Source of the DNA: Muribaculaceae bacterium
GTDB taxonomy: Bacteria > Bacteroidota > Bacteroidia > Bacteroidales > Muribaculaceae
Direction: 5' to 3'
DNA: 64,000 bases
Assembly: GCA_014867205.1 (NCBI GenBank)
Contig: WGUO01000020.1
Location: 1-64,000, forward strand
A model generated the notes under the pieces. That model did no database searches and had not been told where the DNA came from. It saw nothing but the letters and a program-made list of their open reading frames with translations. The position numbers were made by a program, and so were the translations under genes. The stretch's first letter is position 1. Every line of letters begins with the position of its first letter. Shown piece after piece: positions 42,743-51,912 of the stretch.

Positions 42743-44266
42743 TTATTTGCGTGAAGAAAGAAGTTTCTTAATGGCCCGGCCGGCATGATTCGCGATGTCG
42801 GAGGCGGTCATGCCGAACTCACCCAGTTCGTCGGCGGCCATGTCGCCTGCGAGACCGTGGGTATAGACGCCTATCGAGGCGGCATACTCGGGCTGGTATC
42901 CCTGTGCGAGGAATGCAGCGATTATGCCTGTCAGCACGTCGCCGGCGCCGGCTGTGGCCATGCCCGGGTTGCCGGTCTGGTTGAAGTAAACGCGGCCGGT
43001 TGGGCGCACCACGGCGGTGTAGTGACCCTTGAGCACGATTATGATGTTGTATTTGCGCGAGATCTCGATGGCGGTCTTCAGGCGGTCTTCCGACGAGCGG
43101 TGCTCGCCGAACAGCCTGTCGAACTCGCCGATGTGCGGTGTGATGATGGTCTTGGGGTGGAGTAGGGAGAGCATCGCCGGTCGCTGGGCGATGCAGTTCA
43201 GTGCGTCGGCGTCGAGCACGAGCGGCCCGGAGTAGCTTTGCAGCAGCCCTTCGAGGGCGTTGATTGTCACCTCTTGCGTGCCGATACCGGGGCCGGCGGC
43301 TACGGCCTGGTGGTTGTGGTGGATCGCCATCTGCGAGATGATGTGCTCGTTGCGGTCAGGCTCGAACATGGCCTCGGGCACGGCGGTCTGGAGGATAGGC
43401 AGGCCGCGCTTGGCGCTGTGTACGGTGACGAGTCCGACACCGCTCTTCATGGCGGCGCGGGCCGACATCACGGCGGCACCGAACATACCCGTCGAGCCGG
43501 TGAAGAAGAGCGCTGAGCCGTAGTCGCGCTTGCCGGTGAAGGGGATGCGCTTATGCAGCAGTGGGGCGACATTGCGCTCGTCCATGACATAGAACTGTGT
43601 CTTTGCCTCCTTGATCTTTGTCTGGTCAAGGTCTATGTCGAGGAGTTTCCATTCGCCGAGCACCTGATAGTTTTCGGCGAAGAAGAATGCGAGTTTCGGA
43701 AGCTGGAAGGCGAGGGTGAGGTTGGCGTGCACCACGTCGCGCAGGTTTATGTTTGCGTTCCACTCGCACTGGAGGCCCGACGGTATGTCGATTGAGACGA
43801 CAAAGGCTCCCGACTCGTTGATGTAGCGTGCCACGGCCACGAATCCCCCCTTGAGCTGGCCGTCAAGGCCTGTGCCGAAAAGACCGTCGATCACGACGTC
43901 GTTCTGCCCGAGATAGGGCGGGTTGAAGGCGTGGGTGACCTCGGTGAAGTCGATGCCGTCCATGGCGATAAGCCGCTTGCATTCCTCGTCGCAGTCGTGC
44001 GAGAGTTTGCCGGTGACGTTGAAGAGGAATATCTCCACGCGACGGTATCCCTGCTCGATAAGCATGCGGGCCACAGCGAGGGCGTCGCCGCCGTTGTTTC
44101 CGGGGCCGGCTATCACCACGATGCGCTGGCTCGGCAGAAAGCGTGAGATAATCTCGCAGCTCACCATGGTGGCCGCGCGCTCCATCAGTTCTATCGAACT
44201 GATTTGCTGGGCCTCGCAGGTGGCTGTGTCTATCTGGTGAATTCCCTTGGAATCAATAATTTTCAT
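42743..44266 (-). CDS. nnr: bifunctional NAD(P)H-hydrate epimerase / ADP-dependent dehydratase
   Basis: A 507-aa repair enzyme for hydrated NAD(P)H. The N-terminal YjeF_N epimerase holds VIAGPGNNGGDALAVAR (about 50-66) and DGLFGTGL. The C-terminal ribokinase-like dehydratase holds AAGPGIGT, VLDADALNC and GNPGMATAGAGDVLTGIIAAF with the catalytic Asp. The start at 44266 (MKIIDSKGIHQ) is preferred over the open frame to 44323. Preceded by a textbook promoter at 44344-44375. Confidence 0.94.
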   Translation of the reverse strand: MKIIDSKGIHQIDTATCEAQQISSIELMERAATMVSCEIISRFLPSQRIVVIAGPGNNGGDALAVARMLIEQGYRRVEIFLFNVTGKLSHDCDEECKRLIAMDGIDFTEVTHAFNPPYLGQNDVVIDGLFGTGLDGQLKGGFVAVARYINESGAFVVSIDIPSGLQCEWNANINLRDVVHANLTLAFQLPKLAFFFAENYQVLGEWKLLDIDLDQTKIKEAKTQFYVMDERNVAPLLHKRIPFTGKRDYGSALFFTGSTGMFGAAVMSARAAMKSGVGLVTVHSAKRGLPILQTAVPEAMFEPDRNEHIISQMAIHHNHQAVAAGPGIGTQEVTINALEGLLQSYSGPLVLDADALNCIAQRPAMLSLLHPKTIITPHIGEFDRLFGEHRSSEDRLKTAIEISRKYNIIIVLKGHYTAVVRPTGRVYFNQTGNPGMATAGAGDVLTGIIAAFLAQGYQPEYAASIGVYTHGLAGDMAADELGEFGMTASDIANHAGRAIKKLLSSRK

Positions 44267-44343
44267 CAGTAGTCGGGTTATAGTATTCACAGGGAGTCGG
44301 GGGTCGGCCTGACAGGCGGACACACATTTTCCCTAAAGAAATA

Positions 44344-44375
44344 CAAATTTACTCAAGTTAGCCGACTAATCCAAA
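44344..44375 (-). promoter_or_regulatory. promoter of nnr
   Basis: Minus-strand TTTG (44372-44375), exactly 20 bp, TAAATTTG (44344-44351). Confidence 0.7.
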
Positions 44376-44428
44376 TTTTTTTCAACACAATAGGCACTTA
44401 GGCGTAGGCGTAGCCAGCCCTAGCCAGC

Positions 44429-46894
44429 CTACTCGCGGTAGTAGATGCGCTTGACGCGGGGGGAGATTGAGGTGAGGACCTCGTAGGGGATTGTGTCAAG
44501 CACGTCGGCGAGCCGCTGCAGCGGCGCGTTCGGGCCGAAGATCTCTACAGGGTCACCGACCTTGCAGTCGATATCGGTAACATCGACCATGCAGGCATCC
44601 ATGCAGATGTTGCCGACCGTCGGGGCCATCTTGCCATTGATGAATACGGAGACCGCTCCCCGTCCGAAGTGACGGTTCATGCCGTCGGCATAGCCGATAG
44701 GTATGGTGGCGACACGCGACTTGCGTGTCAGCACCCCGCGTCGGCCATAGCCGATAGTCTCACCCTCCTCCCATTCGCGGATAGCGATGATGACCGTGCG
44801 GAGCGTAGAGACGACGTCGAGCGGCTTCTCCATCTCCGGCGGGAGCGTGTTGGCTCCATAAAGGCCGATGCCGAGGCGTGCCATGTCATAATGATGCTCA
44901 GGGTAGCGAAGTATGCCGGCTGTGTTCAGCACATGCCGCAGAATAGGATGTGACGAGCGCGACAGCATATACTCAGTGTACTGTGAGAACCGCCTCAACT
45001 GGAGCTCGGTGTAATCGTTCATGTCCGGGCAGTCGGAGGTGGCCAAATGCGAGAAGGTAGACTTGGCCGTCACCTCATCCGAGTTCTCGAGAATGTCCAT
45101 CAGTTCCGGAAGTTCCTGCCATACGAAACCCATGCGGTGCATACCCGTGTCGAGCTTGATGTGGACCGGATAATCGGTGACGCCCGACTTGCGGGCCTCC
45201 TTGATGACATCATGCAGCATCTCGAACGAATAAATCTCCGGCTCGAGCCTATATGCGAACATAGACTTATAATTGACCACCTTGGGGTTCATCACCATGA
45301 TCGGCATGGTTATTCCCTTCTGGCGCAGCTCGATACCCTCGTCGAGCACGGCGACGGCCAGGTATGCGGCCCCGCAGTCCTGAAGGGTCTTGGCGATCTC
45401 ATAGCTGCCGGCGCCATAGCCCGAGGCCTTGACCATGCAGACGACGCCTGTGCCTGCGGGCAGATGACGGCGGAAATAATTGAAATTGTTGACAATCGAG
45501 TCGAGGTTTACCTCAAGGACAGTCTCGTGCTTGCGCGTCTCGAGCATCTCTGCTATAGTGTCGAAACTGAACTCGGGCGAGCCCTTGAGCAGAATGGCCT
45601 CATCGGCGAAATCAGAAGTCGAGAGTGCGCTTAACATGGCGGCTGTGTCGGCATAGAACTCGGCATTATCTGGGAAAAGGGTGCGATGTGCGGTTATGGC
45701 CGGTCCGACGCCGATAAGACGGTTCACACCGGCCCGGGCTGTGAGTGCCGCTATATCGCGGTAAAGGGCGTCTGTATCGCCTGATTCGTGATGTATATCA
45801 CTGAGAATCAGGGTGGCTGACTGGTTGGGCATCTTGCGGCGGCGCATGAAGTCGAGAGCCGGCCGCAGCGACGAGAAGTCGGATGTATAGGAATCGTGTA
45901 TCACGCTGCAGCCGTTGACGCCCTCCGACACGTTGAGGCGCGTGCCGATCTTGTGCAGATGCGTGAAACGCTCGGCTATAGTGTCGCGGTCGATATCCTG
46001 CAGCAGCATGAAGGCAAGGGCATTGGCGGCATTCTCGATGTCGGCCTCATTCTCCAGCGGAGCCTTGAACGACGATATCTCTCCCCGGTAAGTGTACTCG
46101 ACCAGCGTGTCGCTGTCCGATCTCTCGGCCCGGATGAAGATGTCGGCCTGCCGGTCCTCGGTCGACCATGTGAGTATCGGTGTGCCCGGTGCAGATGTCC
46201 TGACAGCCTCGCGCAGGATGGGGTAGTCGCTGCGGAATATGACAGTGGTGGTCTGAGTCGTCGAGGCAAGGATGGCTTTCTCGGCGGCCTTCTCGGCATC
46301 AGAGGCGAATCCCTCAGAATGAGCCTCGCCAATATTGGTGATGATCACCGTGTCGGGGCGTATGCAGGCAGCGAGTGCCTGCATCTCTCCCGGGCGTGAG
46401 ATACCGGCCTCGATCACTCCGAGTCGTGTCGAGCGGTTAAGTTCCCACATGGAGAGAGGCACGCCGATCTGAGAGTTATAGCTTCGTGGAGAACGGGAGA
46501 TGTCGGAGAGGGGTTCCATAAGCTGGAAAATCCACTCCTTGAGTGTAGTCTTGCCCCGGCTTCCGGTAATGGCCAGGATGTGTCCTGAGAAGTCGTCGCG
46601 GCGTGCCGCGACACGCTGCAGCGCGGCTATGGTATCCGGCACGACAATAAAGTTCGCGTCTGAGTCGCGCAGGCGAGCCGGTATATGGTTTACCACGAAG
46701 TTGCGGACTCCCCGGTCATAGAGGTCGGCTATGAACCGGTGGCCGTCGTTTCCTTTGGTCGGTATTGCAAAAAACAGGGTGTCGTCGGCAGTCTCGAGCG
46801 AGCGTGAGTCAGTCAGCAGGTGCCTGATTTTCATGTCGGCCGCGGGAGTCTCCGCCCCGAGTGTCGCGGCAATCTCTTTGATAGATAGTTCCAT
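44429..46894 (-). CDS. bifunctional MurF ligase / alanine racemase
   Basis: An 821-aa fusion typical of Bacteroidetes. Residues 1-about 445 are UDP-MurNAc-tripeptide:D-Ala-D-Ala ligase with the ATP loop GSRGKTT (GKT 114-116) and VIEAGISRPGEM. Residues about 455-821 are a PLP alanine racemase with the PLP lysine K489 in VKASGYGAG, LDTGMHRMGF and the terminal GYGRRGVL and PISPRVKRIYY-like ends. It supplies D-Ala and uses D-Ala-D-Ala in the same peptidoglycan pathway in the cytoplasm. The MurF half of such fusions may be reduced in activity; the P-loop is intact here. Confidence 0.95.
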   Translation of the reverse strand: MELSIKEIAATLGAETPAADMKIRHLLTDSRSLETADDTLFFAIPTKGNDGHRFIADLYDRGVRNFVVNHIPARLRDSDANFIVVPDTIAALQRVAARRDDFSGHILAITGSRGKTTLKEWIFQLMEPLSDISRSPRSYNSQIGVPLSMWELNRSTRLGVIEAGISRPGEMQALAACIRPDTVIITNIGEAHSEGFASDAEKAAEKAILASTTQTTTVIFRSDYPILREAVRTSAPGTPILTWSTEDRQADIFIRAERSDSDTLVEYTYRGEISSFKAPLENEADIENAANALAFMLLQDIDRDTIAERFTHLHKIGTRLNVSEGVNGCSVIHDSYTSDFSSLRPALDFMRRRKMPNQSATLILSDIHHESGDTDALYRDIAALTARAGVNRLIGVGPAITAHRTLFPDNAEFYADTAAMLSALSTSDFADEAILLKGSPEFSFDTIAEMLETRKHETVLEVNLDSIVNNFNYFRRHLPAGTGVVCMVKASGYGAGSYEIAKTLQDCGAAYLAVAVLDEGIELRQKGITMPIMVMNPKVVNYKSMFAYRLEPEIYSFEMLHDVIKEARKSGVTDYPVHIKLDTGMHRMGFVWQELPELMDILENSDEVTAKSTFSHLATSDCPDMNDYTELQLRRFSQYTEYMLSRSSHPILRHVLNTAGILRYPEHHYDMARLGIGLYGANTLPPEMEKPLDVVSTLRTVIIAIREWEEGETIGYGRRGVLTRKSRVATIPIGYADGMNRHFGRGAVSVFINGKMAPTVGNICMDACMVDVTDIDCKVGDPVEIFGPNAPLQRLADVLDTIPYEVLTSISPRVKRIYYRE

Positions 46895-46955
46895 GTCAAT
46901 GGTGTCTTGCAGGCCGTCGCGTCGTGGCGCACGGCATTGTGTGTCAAACAGACTG

Positions 46956-46963
46956 CAAAATTA
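46956..46963 (-). promoter_or_regulatory. promoter -7 element of murF-alr
   Basis: Minus-strand TAATTTTG matches TAnnTTTG; CAAA (plus) at 46988-46991 could be a -33 TTTG but with a 24-bp gap. Confidence 0.45.
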
Positions 46964-46998
46964 GCAAAAAATAGCCTAACATGTACACAAATGCCTAT

Positions 46999-47222
46999 AA
47001 AAAACAAAGGCGCATCACTGCGCCTTTGCTTTCCGACTGCTCTCGAAATCCTTCGAAAGACAACCGTGGGTCCTAATTCTAATTAAACTATTAATCCATA
47101 ACTTTACTAATGCAACAATAAATTGTCAATGAAACGATATATGCGATATACTTTTTCTTATGTCCATTGATGATTACTGCTAATCATCGCGTCTCGGCGG
47201 TGTCACCGCGACCCCGCTTTCG
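46999..47222 (-). ncRNA. candidate small RNA, about 220 nt
   Basis: A complete minus-strand unit without an open frame: TTTG (47257-47260), 20 bp, TAATTTTG (47229-47236), a transcript starting near 47222, and an intrinsic terminator at 47005-47028. The predicted 5' end TCGAAAG (plus 47217-47223) can pair with CTTTCGA near the 3' end (plus 47053-47059). A GC-rich hairpin around CGGTGTCACCG and a perfect 8-bp hairpin (GATGATTA, GCAG, TAATCATC; 47169-47188) lie in the 5' part. It is not tmRNA, RNase P RNA or SRP RNA by motif. A 6S-type RNA or a long murF leader are possible. Confidence 0.45.
47005..47028 (-). terminator. terminator of the small-RNA candidate
   Basis: Minus-strand CAAAGGCGCA, loop GTGA, TGCGCCTTTG, then a run of six T (GTTTTTTAT). 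Perfect 10-bp stem. Confidence 0.85.
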
Positions 47223-47228
47223 ACGTTG

Positions 47229-47260
47229 CAAAATTAGTCTATCCGTACCATTTCACCAAA
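47229..47260 (-). promoter_or_regulatory. promoter of the small-RNA candidate
   Basis: Minus-strand TTTG (47257-47260), exactly 20 bp, TAATTTTG (47229-47236). No protein start follows on this strand until murF at 46894, beyond a terminator. Confidence 0.65.
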
Positions 47261-47333
47261 AAATCCAATACTAATTTTAACAGTTTAGGGATTCAAAATT
47301 GTTAAAAATGTTAAAAATTGGTCTAATGGGGAT

Positions 47334-48128
47334 TTATTTGGTTAATTTGATGTGAATATTGTAGTCGGCGACTGCTTTCTCGAGCCATTCGACATTGCGG
47401 CAAATGTCGGTAGAACGCTCAATGGCTACGGGAACGACCGATATCATGCCGTGTGCGAGCGCCCACTCGTCGGTCGATGTATTGTCAGGCTCAAGGTTCT
47501 CGTACTTTCCCGTGAGCCAGTAGAACTTGCGGCCCGACGGGTCGGTATAGACCTTATACTCGTCGTTCCATCTGCCTTCGCAGGGAGTGCATATCCTCAT
47601 TTCGGCGGGTAGATGGTGAATGTTCGGCACATTGACGTTGAGGGCGATGTCGCGCGGAAGTCCATGTCGCAGCGTGGCCTCGACCAGTATGTCGATCGCA
47701 AGCATGCATGGCGTGAAATCTGCATCCATGGCGTGGTCGGTGAGCGAGAAGCCTATGGATGGTATTCCGAAGGCCGCCCCCTCCATAGCCGCGCCCATCG
47801 TGCCGGAATAGAGCACGTTGATCGCTGAGTTGGAACCGTGGTTTATGCCGGCCACCACCAGGTCGGGTGTCCGGTCGAGTATGTGGTGCATGGCGAGCTT
47901 TATGCAGTCTACTGGCGTGCCTGACACATTATACATCCTGGCCCCATTATAGTCGGGCAGCGAGTTTATTCGGAGCGGGGCATTGACTGTTATGGCCATA
48001 GACTGGCCGGACTGTGGATGCTCGGGGCAGACGCATACCACCTCGCCGAATTTTACAAGCCGGTCGATGAGCGCATGCACTCCAGGTGCGACATATGAGT
48101 CGTCGTTGCTTACAAGTATGAGGGGCAT
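47334..48128 (-). CDS. surE: 5'/3'-nucleotidase SurE
   Basis: A 264-aa metal-dependent nucleoside-monophosphate phosphatase. The metal-binding acidic pair is D9-D10 in LVSNDDSY, the phosphate-binding Ser is in HPQSGQSMAIT near 40, and the conserved Asn in VAGINHGSNSAINVLYSGT near 92. Length and motifs match SurE. It sits between a glycosyltransferase gene and the small-RNA candidate, with a simple-repeat tract just upstream of its start. Confidence 0.95.
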   Translation of the reverse strand: MPLILVSNDDSYVAPGVHALIDRLVKFGEVVCVCPEHPQSGQSMAITVNAPLRINSLPDYNGARMYNVSGTPVDCIKLAMHHILDRTPDLVVAGINHGSNSAINVLYSGTMGAAMEGAAFGIPSIGFSLTDHAMDADFTPCMLAIDILVEATLRHGLPRDIALNVNVPNIHHLPAEMRICTPCEGRWNDEYKVYTDPSGRKFYWLTGKYENLEPDNTSTDEWALAHGMISVVPVAIERSTDICRNVEWLEKAVADYNIHIKLTK

Positions 48129-48134
48129 AGGTAT

Positions 48135-48172
48135 TTATTAATGATGAATGATGAGTGATGAATTATTAATGG
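48135..48172. repeat. simple repeat upstream of surE
   Basis: Repeated ATGATGAATGATGAGTGATG units followed by AATTATTAATG fill most of the 47-bp spacer between the glycosyltransferase and surE. Confidence 0.5.
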
Positions 48173-48175
48173 GGG

Positions 48176-49177
48176 TTAGGGGAGGAGGGATTTGCGGCGG
48201 AGTAGGTAGCGGGAGAGGACCGCGTTGCGGTTTGCGCCCGGCAGGCTGCTGAGGGTGTCGCGGTCGGGGAAATCCGTGTATTCCCGCCGCATGCGGCGGA
48301 AGTCACTGTGCGCACGCAGTATGGCGCGCGCATTCGGCATGTCGCCCTTGAGCAGGAACATGCCGAAGGCCAGTGTGTCGGCCAGCCGGCGCATGAACAG
48401 TACCCGTCTTCCCTTTGCCCTCGGCAGGTTCTTGTGTAGCAGCAGCAGGTTGTTGCGGAAGTTCAGGTATGTCTTCTGCGGGTTTCCCTGGTTGAGCGAG
48501 GCTCCGCCGACATGATAGACATGCGAGTCAGTGATTGCGCAGACGCCCAGGCCGGCATTGTGCACGCGGCAGCAGAGGTCTATCTCCTCCATATGTGCGA
48601 AAAACTTCGGGTCGAGTCCGCCGAGGCGGCGGTACACGTCGCGCGGCATCGAGAGGCAGGCACCCGAGGCCCAGGCCACGTTTACCGGTGCGCCGTCATA
48701 CTGGCCGTTGTCTTTCTCCACGACATCAAAGAGGCGTCCGCGGCAGTAGGGGTATCCCAATGAGTCGAGATAACCGCCGGCCGCCCCGGCATATTCAAAG
48801 CTCGTCCGGTCGCGGTAACTGAGAATCTTGGGCTGCACGGCGCCGACGTCGGGATTCTGCTCAAGAAATGACAGGATGGGCTGCCACCAGCCCTCCGTGA
48901 CCTCTACATCGGAGTTCAGGAGCGTCACATAGGGATAGTCAGCCTGCTCTATAGCCAGGTTGTAGCCCTCGGCAAACCCGTAATTGCGGTCGAGCCTGAT
49001 TATCCTGACCTCGGGGTGATTCTCGCGGATCCAGGCCACTGAGCCGTCGGCCGAGCCGTTGTCGGCAACGATCAGGTCTGCCTCGTCGCTGACAGTCAGC
49101 CGCGAGGCTGTCGGCAGAAACTTCTTGAGAAGTTCCAGGCCGTTCCAGTTGAGTATTATGACACCTAATTTCTTCAT
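48176..49177 (-). CDS. glycosyltransferase family 2 (rhamnosyltransferase-like)
   Basis: A 333-aa GT-A-fold enzyme. MKKLGVIILNWNGLELLKKF and VADNGSADGS form the nucleotide-binding half, TLLNSDVEVTEGWW carries the metal-binding Asp near residue 90, and FFAHMEEIDLCCRVHNAGL is the conserved catalytic-base region of rhamnosyltransferase-type GT2 proteins. It may add sugars to surface polysaccharide. It follows mtaB by 7 bp and precedes surE. Confidence 0.88.
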   Translation of the reverse strand: MKKLGVIILNWNGLELLKKFLPTASRLTVSDEADLIVADNGSADGSVAWIRENHPEVRIIRLDRNYGFAEGYNLAIEQADYPYVTLLNSDVEVTEGWWQPILSFLEQNPDVGAVQPKILSYRDRTSFEYAGAAGGYLDSLGYPYCRGRLFDVVEKDNGQYDGAPVNVAWASGACLSMPRDVYRRLGGLDPKFFAHMEEIDLCCRVHNAGLGVCAITDSHVYHVGGASLNQGNPQKTYLNFRNNLLLLHKNLPRAKGRRVLFMRRLADTLAFGMFLLKGDMPNARAILRAHSDFRRMRREYTDFPDRDTLSSLPGANRNAVLSRYLLRRKSLLP

Positions 49178-49184
49178 GCGTTTT

Positions 49185-50513
49185 CTATTGGGCCGATGAT
49201 ATGTTGGCGTCGCTGAGGGTGACTCGGGTCACGGTATTGACGAGTGCGGGGTCGAAAGGTGCCTCAACGCGTATATAGTTCTCGGTGAAGCCGTGCATCA
49301 TGAGTCCCGGGCGGGGCGTGGAGAGGTCGATTCTTGCTGAATGGACAGGTGACTCCCAGAGCACGCTTGCCTCGCGGCCTATGTGCGCCTTGACAAATGC
49401 CGCGTGCTTGCGTTCGGAAATCTCCATCAGTTCGGCGGTGCGGCGGTGCTTCTCTTCCTGACTCACGGCGTGTCCGATCATCAGGGCCTTGGTGCCGGGA
49501 CGCTCGGAATATGGGAAGCAGTGCAGGCGTGTCACGTCGAGCGACTCTATGAAATCGCGTCCCCGGCGCCACTCGTCGTCGGTCTCGCCACGGGCTCCGG
49601 CTATTACATCAACGCCTATGAAGGCGTCAGGGATCAGTTTTCGTATCAACTCGATGCGCGAGCGGAAGAGCGCGGTGCCATAGCGACGGTTCATGAGCCG
49701 CAGCACTGCGTCCGAGCCGGCCTGGAGCGGTATGTGGAAATGAGGCATGAAGGCGCGTGCCTCGCCGGCTATCCATTCGAGAATCTCCTCGGTAAGCAGG
49801 TTCGGCTCAATCGATGATATGCGGTAGCGCTCGATGCCCTCGACCGAGTCGAGCGCGCGGAGCAGGTCGATGAGTCTCTCGCCTGTGTCGCGGCCGAAGT
49901 CGCCGATGTTGACTCCGGTGATTACAATCTCGCGGCCCCCCTCGGCTGCGACTCCGCGGGCTATTTCGGTGATCTCCGAGACAGTGCCCGAGCGGGAGCG
50001 CCCGCGTGCGTAGGGGATGGTGCAGTAGGTACAGAAATAGTCACAGCCATCCTGCACCTTAAGGAAATAGCGGGTGCGGTCGCCACGTTCGCACGAGGGC
50101 ATGAACTCGCGTATCTCGAGCGGCGGGGTCACTTCAATCTGCTGCGTGCGGGTCTCCATCCAGCGGTCAAGATATTGCGCGATGCGCAGTTTCTCGTTGG
50201 AGCCGAGCACCACGGCCACGCCCGGCATGGCGGCTATCTCGCCGGGCTTGAGCTGGGCGTAGCAGCCGGTCACGACAATGGTTGCCTGAGGCCACTCCTT
50301 GGAGATGCGGCGTATCAGCTGGCGTCCCTTCTTGTCGGCCATCTCGGTGACCGAGCAGGTGTTCACCACCACGAGGTCGGGGGTCTCGCCCTCGGCTGCG
50401 CGCGTGATGCCGCGGGCCTCGAGCATCTTGCCGATCGTCGAGGTCTCCGAGAAATTGAGTTTGCAGCCCAATGTGTGGTAGGCGGCCTTAAGTTTGGTCC
50501 TGTTTTCTGTCAT
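49185..50513 (-). CDS. mtaB: tRNA t6A37 methylthiotransferase MtaB
   Basis: A 442-aa radical-SAM methylthiotransferase converting t6A37 to ms2t6A37 in ANN-decoding tRNAs. The start at 50513 gives MTENRTKLKAAYHTLGCKLN with the first cluster Cys in TLGCKLN; NTCSVTEMADKKGRQ distinguishes it from MiaB. The radical-SAM motif is DGCDYFCTYCTIPYARG. The C-terminal TRAM-like region ends near HGFTENYIRVEAPF. It is divergent from ftsX. Confidence 0.93.
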   Translation of the reverse strand: MTENRTKLKAAYHTLGCKLNFSETSTIGKMLEARGITRAAEGETPDLVVVNTCSVTEMADKKGRQLIRRISKEWPQATIVVTGCYAQLKPGEIAAMPGVAVVLGSNEKLRIAQYLDRWMETRTQQIEVTPPLEIREFMPSCERGDRTRYFLKVQDGCDYFCTYCTIPYARGRSRSGTVSEITEIARGVAAEGGREIVITGVNIGDFGRDTGERLIDLLRALDSVEGIERYRISSIEPNLLTEEILEWIAGEARAFMPHFHIPLQAGSDAVLRLMNRRYGTALFRSRIELIRKLIPDAFIGVDVIAGARGETDDEWRRGRDFIESLDVTRLHCFPYSERPGTKALMIGHAVSQEEKHRRTAELMEISERKHAAFVKAHIGREASVLWESPVHSARIDLSTPRPGLMMHGFTENYIRVEAPFDPALVNTVTRVTLSDANISSAQ

Positions 50514-50579
50514 TATGCAAAAATCTGACGCAAAATTAACCAAAAAATACCGTATTATTGAAAAAAACTCGATAAACTA

Positions 50580-50611
50580 TTGACAAAGGGGGTCTCCATT
50601 TATTAACTTTG
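50580..50611 (+). promoter_or_regulatory. promoter of the ftsX operon
   Basis: TTGAC at 50580-50584 and TAACTTTG at 50604-50611, about 20 bp apart. Minus-strand TAATTTTG at 50531-50538 may serve mtaB. Confidence 0.6.
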
Positions 50612-50672
50612 CGGCAATATTTCGGAATAGCGCGGATGAAGAGTGTTTCTTCATCGGCGTTGCCATATATCT

Positions 50673-51551
50673 ATGAAGACAAACAAGGAGATCAAGATAT
50701 CCTATTGGGCGCATCACCTCACCACCATAATCAGCGTTACGCTGGTGCTCGTGCTGATGGGGATAATAGCGTTGATATGGATCAGCGCGGACACTGAGAC
50801 GCGCCGGCTTAAGGAGCGCATAGAGCTCAGCGTGATAATGGCCGACACGATACCCGACAGCGGCGCGGCCACACTTGCCCGCGAGATCGCGGCCAAGCCC
50901 TATGCCCGCAACGTCACGGTGGTGAGCAAGGAGCAGGCGCTCCGCAACTGGACTGCCGACACGGGCGAGGACCTGCAGGAACTGTTCGGAGTCAACCCGC
51001 TTTCAGGCGAGGTCACTTTCGGCATCAGCGCCGACTACGCCTCGGCCGCACAGATATCGCGCATAGAGGCCGAGCTCTCGCGTATGCCTGGCGTCGAGGG
51101 TGTGTCAAGTCCCGATGCTGAGATGGTCGATTCGATGAACGAGAACATCTCGCGGCTCACGGTGATACTCGGCATCGTGGCCGGCATAATGATGGTAATC
51201 TCCTTTGTGCTGATCAACAATACAGTCCACCTCACGATATACTCCCGTCGGTTCACGATACACACCATGCAGCTCGTTGGCGCGACCAACGGCTTCATCC
51301 GGCGCCCCGTGATACTTGACAACATGCTTGCCGGTCTTATCGCCGGTCTGGTTGCCTCGGCGCTGATAGCCCTCTCGATGGTTGTGGCCAAGGAGTCCGG
51401 GCTGCCCGATGTTGCCTCGTATGTGGGCTGGTGCGCATATGGCATAGTGGCCGGTGCCCTCGTACTGGCAGGTGTGCTGCTCTGCGCGCTCGCCTCGTGG
51501 ATCTCGGCCAATGTATATCTGCGCAAGGATTACGACCAGCTCTTCAGCTGA
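50673..51551 (+). CDS. ftsX: cell-division ABC-transporter-like permease FtsX
   Basis: A 292-aa inner-membrane protein with four membrane spans: near residues 18-38 (ISVTLVLVLMGIIALIWI), 165-185 (LGIVAGIMMVISFVLINN), 215-235 and 255-280. The extracytoplasmic loop between spans 1 and 2 carries VTVVSKEQALRNW. FtsX works with FtsE to control septal peptidoglycan hydrolases. Start at 50673 (MKTNKEIKISYW) is chosen over an open frame from 50643. First of a plus-strand run with DUF3098, uppP, truB and queA. ftsE is not in this window. Confidence 0.93.
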   Translation: MKTNKEIKISYWAHHLTTIISVTLVLVLMGIIALIWISADTETRRLKERIELSVIMADTIPDSGAATLAREIAAKPYARNVTVVSKEQALRNWTADTGEDLQELFGVNPLSGEVTFGISADYASAAQISRIEAELSRMPGVEGVSSPDAEMVDSMNENISRLTVILGIVAGIMMVISFVLINNTVHLTIYSRRFTIHTMQLVGATNGFIRRPVILDNMLAGLIAGLVASALIALSMVVAKESGLPDVASYVGWCAYGIVAGALVLAGVLLCALASWISANVYLRKDYDQLFS

Positions 51552-51589
51552 ACAGGAGGGGCTCAGCCTCCGTTTTCAGAAAAACAGAC

Positions 51590-51859
51590 ATGAATATGGA
51601 TACAAATATAGAAAAGCCCGCACACAGGGCACGCGTCCAGATGCCGTTCGGCAAGACCAACTTCCTGATGATGGGGGGCTGTCTGCTGCTCATCATAGTG
51701 GGATTCCTGCTGATGAGCGGCGGCGGATCGTCGAGCGACACCACGTTTAATCCCGAGATCTTCAGCACCCGCCGCATAGTGGTCGGCCCCGCGCTGACAT
51801 TCCTCGGATTCCTGCTCATGGCCTTCGCCATCATCTGGACACCCCGCAAGAAGAAATAA
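51590..51859 (+). CDS. DUF3098 family small membrane protein
   Basis: An 89-aa protein with two hydrophobic segments: FLMMGGCLLLIIVGFLLMSG near residues 25-44 and VVGPALTFLGFLLMAFAIIW near 64-83, separated by a short FNPEIFSTRRI loop. It matches DUF3098, a Bacteroidetes family usually placed between ftsX and uppP, as here. The ATG at 51590 is chosen because the longer open frame to 51431 overlaps ftsX. Function unknown. Confidence 0.85.
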   Translation: MNMDTNIEKPAHRARVQMPFGKTNFLMMGGCLLLIIVGFLLMSGGGSSSDTTFNPEIFSTRRIVVGPALTFLGFLLMAFAIIWTPRKKK

Positions 51860-51912
51860 AAATAATCAATGCGGCATCCGCGAGGATGGCCGCGATAACC
51901 CTCAGCATAAAA

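Noticed and set aside
46895..47333. tmRNA, RNase P RNA or SRP RNA
   Set aside because: None of their conserved motifs is visible on either strand.
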